Source of the DNA: CAYOBW01 sp964402115
Lineage (GTDB): Bacteria > Verrucomicrobiota > Kiritimatiellia > UBA8416 > CAYOBW01
Reading direction: 5' to 3'
NCBI GenBank assembly: GCA_964402115.1
Contig: CAYOBW010000317.1
Span: forward strand, 1-8,097
DNA: 8,097 nucleotides
The position numbers were made by a program, and so were the translations under genes. This document shows, in pieces, positions 4,770-8,097 of this stretch. The notes below the pieces were generated by a model. The model was not told the origin of the DNA. It worked only from the letters and a program-made list of their open reading frames with translations, and ran no database searches. The first letter of the stretch is position 1; each line of letters opens with the position of its first letter.

Positions 4770-6139
4770 CGGTGCGGGTGTTGCTGGTTAGTCCGCCGGT
4801 GTCCGAGGGGCTGGGGATGCCGGCGGTGGGGATTACCTATGTGGCGGCAGCCCTGTTGAGGCAGGGGCATGAGGTGCGCATCCTGGAGGCGGCGGGGCGC
4901 GGGCCGGAGGGGATGGTGACGGCGATGATCGGGGCGTTGGCGGCGTGGCGCCCGGAGATGGTGGGGGTGGGGTTGTGGACGGGCTGGATGCCGGGGACGT
5001 ATGCGTGGCTGGGGGCCTTGCGGAGGCAGATTGGGGGGCGACTGTGGGTGGCGGGCGGGGGCCATGCGACGGCGTGTCCGGCGGAGGTCTTGGAGCAGGG
5101 GTTCGATGTGGCGGCCGTGGGGGAGGCGGAGGAGACGCTGTGCGAGTTGGCGGAGGTGGTAGCCGGGAAGCGCGGGATCGAGACGGTGAAGGGAATCTGG
5201 AGGCGTGACGGCCAGGGCGGGGTGGCGGGTGGGCGTCGTCGTGTAACGGCAGACTTGGACGGCCTGGCGGACGCGTGGACGGCGGGCGAGCTTTTCGCGG
5301 GCGAGTGGTACGGGCAGCGGACTTCCGTGGCGTGGCCGGGCGGGGTGATCACGAGCCGGGGCTGTCCGGCCAAATGCACCTTTTGTGCCAACCATGTGAC
5401 GGGGCGGCGGGTGCGGCACCGGAGTCCGGCCCGGGTGGTCGAGGAACTCAACGGATGGCACCGGCTCACCGGGCAGACGTTTTACTCGTTTCTGGATGAT
5501 GCGCTCACGGCTGACGAGGCGCAGACGCTGATGCTGGCGGAGGCGGTGGAGCGTGGGGCGAATTTTCCGCTGCAATGGAATGGGATGACGCGAGCCGGGA
5601 CGGTGACGCCGGCGATGCTGCGGGCGTTGAGGCGGTCGGGGTTGCTGGCGATCAATTTCGGGGTCGAGAGCGGGGACGACGAACTGCTGGCGGCGATCGG
5701 GAAGGGGCAGACGGTTGCGGAGGTGGAGCGAGCCGTGCGGTGGAGCAAGGAGGCGGGGCTGCTGACGACGTGCAACTTCATGATGGGTTTCCCGGGGGAG
5801 ACGGCGGCGGGGTTGGAGAAGACGTTGGCGTGCATGGAGCGGCTGGGGCCGTGGATGGATCATGTGGGCGGGGCGGGACTCGTGGCGCCGCTTCCGGGGA
5901 CGGCGTTGTACGCGCGGCATCACGCGGCATATGGGTTCTCGCGTTGGTGGCTGCGGGAGAAGTACCGGGGGTACAGTTCGTGGACGATGGAAAACGAGCG
6001 ATACGGCGGGGAGGTACTGAACCTGGGGCTGGATTTTTTCCGGTACGACGAGGCCCAGCGGGAGGTAATGCGGGCGATCGTGGCGTGGAAGCGGGAGCAC
6101 AACGGTCGGGCGGCGAAGGCTGGGGCCGGTGGGATGTGA
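4766..6139 (+). CDS. B12-binding-domain radical SAM protein (class B/BchE-like)
   Basis: A 457-residue protein from GTG 4766, which overlaps the previous stop as GTGA; GTG 4772 is an alternative. Residues 2-135 form a B12-binding-type fold: VRVLLVSPPVSEGLGMPAVG, GITYVAAALLRQGHEVRIL, then WVAGGGHATACPAEVL and FDVAAVGEAEETLCEL. Radical SAM chemistry is shown by Cys200, Cys204 and Cys207 in CPAKCTFC, the [4Fe-4S] cluster ligands. FYSFLDDALTADE, NFGVESGDDELLAAIGKG (near 297-314) and NFMMGFPGET continue the TIM-barrel. The enzyme would cleave S-adenosylmethionine to a 5'-deoxyadenosyl radical and may carry out methylation or rearrangement. The DxHxxG cobalamin-ligand motif is not evident, so B12 may be bound base-off without protein ligation or not at all, as in many class B members. 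The substrate is unknown. The gene is intact, with G-ending codons like the preceding gene. Confidence 0.88.
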   Translation: MTVRVLLVSPPVSEGLGMPAVGITYVAAALLRQGHEVRILEAAGRGPEGMVTAMIGALAAWRPEMVGVGLWTGWMPGTYAWLGALRRQIGGRLWVAGGGHATACPAEVLEQGFDVAAVGEAEETLCELAEVVAGKRGIETVKGIWRRDGQGGVAGGRRRVTADLDGLADAWTAGELFAGEWYGQRTSVAWPGGVITSRGCPAKCTFCANHVTGRRVRHRSPARVVEELNGWHRLTGQTFYSFLDDALTADEAQTLMLAEAVERGANFPLQWNGMTRAGTVTPAMLRALRRSGLLAINFGVESGDDELLAAIGKGQTVAEVERAVRWSKEAGLLTTCNFMMGFPGETAAGLEKTLACMERLGPWMDHVGGAGLVAPLPGTALYARHHAAYGFSRWWLREKYRGYSSWTMENERYGGEVLNLGLDFFRYDEAQREVMRAIVAWKREHNGRAAKAGAGGM

Positions 6140-6216
6140 TGGATGCGGGAAAGCTGCGTGGGGGGGGTGGGATTCGGAGGAGGCGGTGCGGTGGGTGGGG
6201 TGGACGGTGGGGCTGA
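6139..6216 (+). pseudogene. Short, probably frameshifted ORF at an eight-G tract
   Basis: ATG 6139 overlaps the radical SAM stop (TGATG), a normal coupling arrangement, but the frame (MDAGKLRGGGGIRRRR...) is low-complexity and ends at 6216. It crosses a run of eight G (6160-6167). One extra G, or two fewer, would put it into a frame reading WDSEEAVRWVGWTVGLTLNG, which looks more like a real protein. That frame has no sensible end, since it then runs antisense into the hydrolase gene. It may be a decayed gene cut off at the junction near 6240-6330, a phase-variable start, or a sequencing error. Nothing else is recognisable between 6140 and 6310. Confidence 0.25.
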
Positions 6217-6310
6217 CGTTGAATGGCACCGTTCGCTGCGGAAGAAAGGGTGTCGGGGGAAAGGGATGCGAAGTCCGCCGTCAGGTGCTGTGGCTGTGCC
6301 TCTCCCCCGC

Positions 6311-6326
6311 AGCCGGAAATCCGGCT
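6311..6326 (-). terminator. Hairpin just after the hydrolase stop, weak terminator candidate
   Basis: AGCCGG (6311-6316) and CCGGCT (6321-6326) form a 6-bp stem with a 4-base loop, 3 bases beyond the TAA of the minus-strand hydrolase gene. No T-run follows on the minus strand, so it is at best a weak or factor-dependent terminator. Confidence 0.3.
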
Positions 6327-6329
6327 CCG

Positions 6330-8097
6330 TTACGGCGCCCCGTAGTCGGTGAGCTCCTCGGCGAATTGCCAGTTGGCATCGAAGAGGCCGGCGGCGAGGT
6401 AGCGGTTGATGCCGAGCCCGGGCACCTTCTCCGGCGTGTAGATCGTGAAGTCCGGGATGAGGTCGAAGCGGTGGTTGTTGGACCGTCCCTCGCCCCACGG
6501 CCGGCCGTGGTAGACGAGCACGTAGCGGTCGGGCGCGAGGGGATTGGGGTAGGTGATGAGCCACCCCAGCCCGTCCCCCGTGAACGTGCGTCCGTTGGGC
6601 AGCGTGATGGAGTCGGCGTTGAGGCGGAAGGGCAGGAGCGGCGCCACGCGCGCGAGCACGGCGTTGCAGGCGGGCGGGCCGAACAGGACGAGGCTGCGGC
6701 TGCGCATGACGGCGTCCGTCACGGCGGTGTCGTCCATGACCGGCGCCCGGCCCTCGGCGTAGTTGAACCAGTCGGCGCAGAACGTGGCCAGCAGCGCCTC
6801 GGCCTCCGCGCGCTCCGCGGCGGAACCGCCCGTCGGCCGCACGGCCACGAAGGGGAAATTGAGCACGTCCGAGGCGGGGCCGCACACGGCCTGGGATTTG
6901 TGCAGCCGGTTGGTCGGGCTGCCGGCGGGCGCCAGCGCGGCAAGCTGCAGCCGGCCCTCCGCATCGAGCCGGGCCGTGCCGGCGTCCTCGCCGTTCCATT
7001 CCACGGCGAACCGGCCGTCCCCCTCCGCCCACGCGCGCGGGGGCGTAAGCGTCATGTTGGCCACGTTGTCGCTGACCACGAGCAGGCGCCCGGGGCCCTT
7101 GAGTTGCGCCCGCACCGTGGCGGGCCGCCCCCAGCGCAACAGCCGGTCGAGTCGCACCCAGTAGGCCCCGGCAAAGCGCAGCGAGCGCGTCGTGTAGGTG
7201 ACGGTCTCCGGATACAGGACCCGCGTCTGGGGGAGCATCCGGGCGAAGATCCGCTCCCAGCTGTTCGACTCGATATAGAGGTAGTGGCCCATGGCGCTGG
7301 GCACGGCGTCGAACTGGTGCGGGATGCGCAGGGCCGTGAGCCGCTGGTCCATTTCGAGGCCGTGGGCGATCCCGACGAAGCACGACGGCGCCTGCTGGCT
7401 GTAGGAATAGAGCGCCCGCAGGTTGAGCGCGAGGTCCTGCGGGCTGTGCATGGCCATGAGGTGCGCGATATGCCGGGGCAGTTGGTCGCGCGGCGGATAG
7501 TCGAAGAACTCGGTCCAGAAGCGGAACCAGTCCGTCTGGGCGCTCATCGGCGCGACGCCCGCGAAGCGGTCCGGGTAGTGGCAGGCGATCTGCCAGGCTC
7601 CGGCGCCCCCCATCGAGGCCCCTGTCAGGTAGACGCGGTCGGGGTCGACGCGGTAGGCCTGTTGCACCTCGGCCAGGGCGCGTAGCACGTCCTGCTCGCC
7701 GGCGTACTGGAAATCCGTGTTCGTGCGGCCGTGCGGCGTGAGGAAGAACGCCCCGTGGCGCTCGGGGAAGTCGAGCAGGCTGTCGGGCAGCAACCAGGGA
7801 ATGTGGCGGCTGACCGAGGGGTCCCAGCCGTGGAGGAAGACGACGAGCGGCAGCGCACGGGAGCCATCGTAGACGGAGGGCACGAAGAGGTAGTAGGGCT
7901 GTGGCGAGCCGTCGTTGTCCGCGAGGTAGGCCAGCTCCACGACGCGGCCGTGGCGCGCGCCGGGGGGCGGCGCGGCGCCGGTGGCCGCCAGCAGCGTCCG
8001 CGCCTCCGCCAGCAGCGCGGGCACGTCGTTCGTGGCGCCCGCGCGGCCGGCCAGCGCATCGCGGGCGCGCTCGAGCTGCAGCTCAGCCTGCGCCACG
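6330..8097 (-). CDS. Alpha/beta-hydrolase (esterase / prolyl-oligopeptidase-like), 5' end outside window
   Basis: The frame is open from the right edge (last full codon 8094-8096) to TAA at 6330-6332, 588 or 589 visible residues; it probably continues upstream. Numbering from the first visible residue: a helical start (1-40), PYYLFVPSVYDGSRALPLVVFLHGW (68-91) with the HG oxyanion loop, and RVYLTGASMGGAGAW (154-168) with Ser161 as nucleophile. AMGHYLYIES follows, with His271 a likely catalytic His. This is the esterase/PHB-depolymerase-like or S9 peptidase fold. Residues about 290-430 look like a beta-rich middle domain (PGRLLVVSDNVANMTLTPP). The C-terminal part (about 440-588) repeats a hydrolase-associated pattern (SRSLVLFGPPACNAVLARV, RYVLVYHG, FDLIPDFTIYTPEK). 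Secretion cannot be judged without the N-terminus. The likely substrate is an ester or short peptide; the sequence does not say which. It is transcribed convergently with the radical SAM unit. Confidence 0.8.
   Translation of the reverse strand, partial: VAQAELQLERARDALAGRAGATNDVPALLAEARTLLAATGAAPPPGARHGRVVELAYLADNDGSPQPYYLFVPSVYDGSRALPLVVFLHGWDPSVSRHIPWLLPDSLLDFPERHGAFFLTPHGRTNTDFQYAGEQDVLRALAEVQQAYRVDPDRVYLTGASMGGAGAWQIACHYPDRFAGVAPMSAQTDWFRFWTEFFDYPPRDQLPRHIAHLMAMHSPQDLALNLRALYSYSQQAPSCFVGIAHGLEMDQRLTALRIPHQFDAVPSAMGHYLYIESNSWERIFARMLPQTRVLYPETVTYTTRSLRFAGAYWVRLDRLLRWGRPATVRAQLKGPGRLLVVSDNVANMTLTPPRAWAEGDGRFAVEWNGEDAGTARLDAEGRLQLAALAPAGSPTNRLHKSQAVCGPASDVLNFPFVAVRPTGGSAAERAEAEALLATFCADWFNYAEGRAPVMDDTAVTDAVMRSRSLVLFGPPACNAVLARVAPLLPFRLNADSITLPNGRTFTGDGLGWLITYPNPLAPDRYVLVYHGRPWGEGRSNNHRFDLIPDFTIYTPEKVPGLGINRYLAAGLFDANWQFAEELTDYGAP

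Noticed and set aside
4040..6229. A 729-codon open frame on the minus strand
   Set aside because: It is antisense to the clear radical SAM gene and the preceding gene. Its translation is a Pro/His/Arg-rich low-complexity shadow typical of G-rich DNA read backwards.
6129..7685. A 518-codon plus-strand open frame
   Set aside because: It lies mostly opposite the alpha/beta-hydrolase gene, which has catalytic motifs; the translation has no recognisable protein features after about 6240.

Overview
The window is high-GC bacterial DNA of accessory character. It has a secreted tandem-repeat protein, an insertion-sequence relic, a short run of what look like integron gene cassettes, a two-gene unit with a B12-type radical SAM protein, and a large secreted-type esterase or peptidase. 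The adhesin-like repeats, signal peptide and hydrolase architecture fit an environmental Gram-negative-type bacterium. A member of the Planctomycetes-Verrucomicrobia-Lentisphaerae-Kiritimatiellae group is plausible, but no marker gene in the window proves it.

Layout. 1-1160 (+) is the C-terminal end of a surface protein with about 92-residue cadherin-like/VCBS repeats and a putative-Ig (He_PIG) module, closed by a clear rho-independent terminator at 1175-1213. 1227-1711 (-) is a decayed IS1380/DDE-type transposase with a frameshift, an in-frame amber codon and an apparent internal deletion. It abuts an unrecognised plus-strand reading frame without a start (about 1724-2152).

2281-3586 is the most interesting part. 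It holds a promoter, an antitoxin/toxin pair (ribbon-helix-helix plus MazF/PemK, overlapping by 4 bases) and a lone signal-peptide protein. Each of the two gene units ends in a long imperfect hairpin with the architecture of an integron attC site: AAC...GTT outer boxes, unpaired spacer, inner stem with extrahelical bases. The 9 bases at the start of the second unit (GTTGTGGTC, 2947-2955) are the exact reverse complement of the 9 bases opening its own terminal hairpin (GACCACAAC, 3511-3519), as the integron cassette model predicts. No integrase is visible, so this would be a cassette cluster detached from its integrase, or one whose integrase lies elsewhere.

3756-6139 (+) is a two-gene unit joined by a GTGA overlap: an unrecognised 337-residue protein followed by a B12-binding-domain radical SAM protein. 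It uses strikingly G-ending codons. It is followed by a short, apparently decayed frame at an eight-G tract (6139-6216). 6330-8097 (-) is the C-terminal part of an alpha/beta-hydrolase (esterase or prolyl-oligopeptidase-like), cut by the right edge of the window.

How the parts work together: the toxin-antitoxin pair is self-contained and probably stabilises the cassette cluster. The unknown gene and radical SAM gene are translationally coupled and probably act together. The two flanking secreted-protein genes look like ordinary host genes around a mobile-DNA hotspot.
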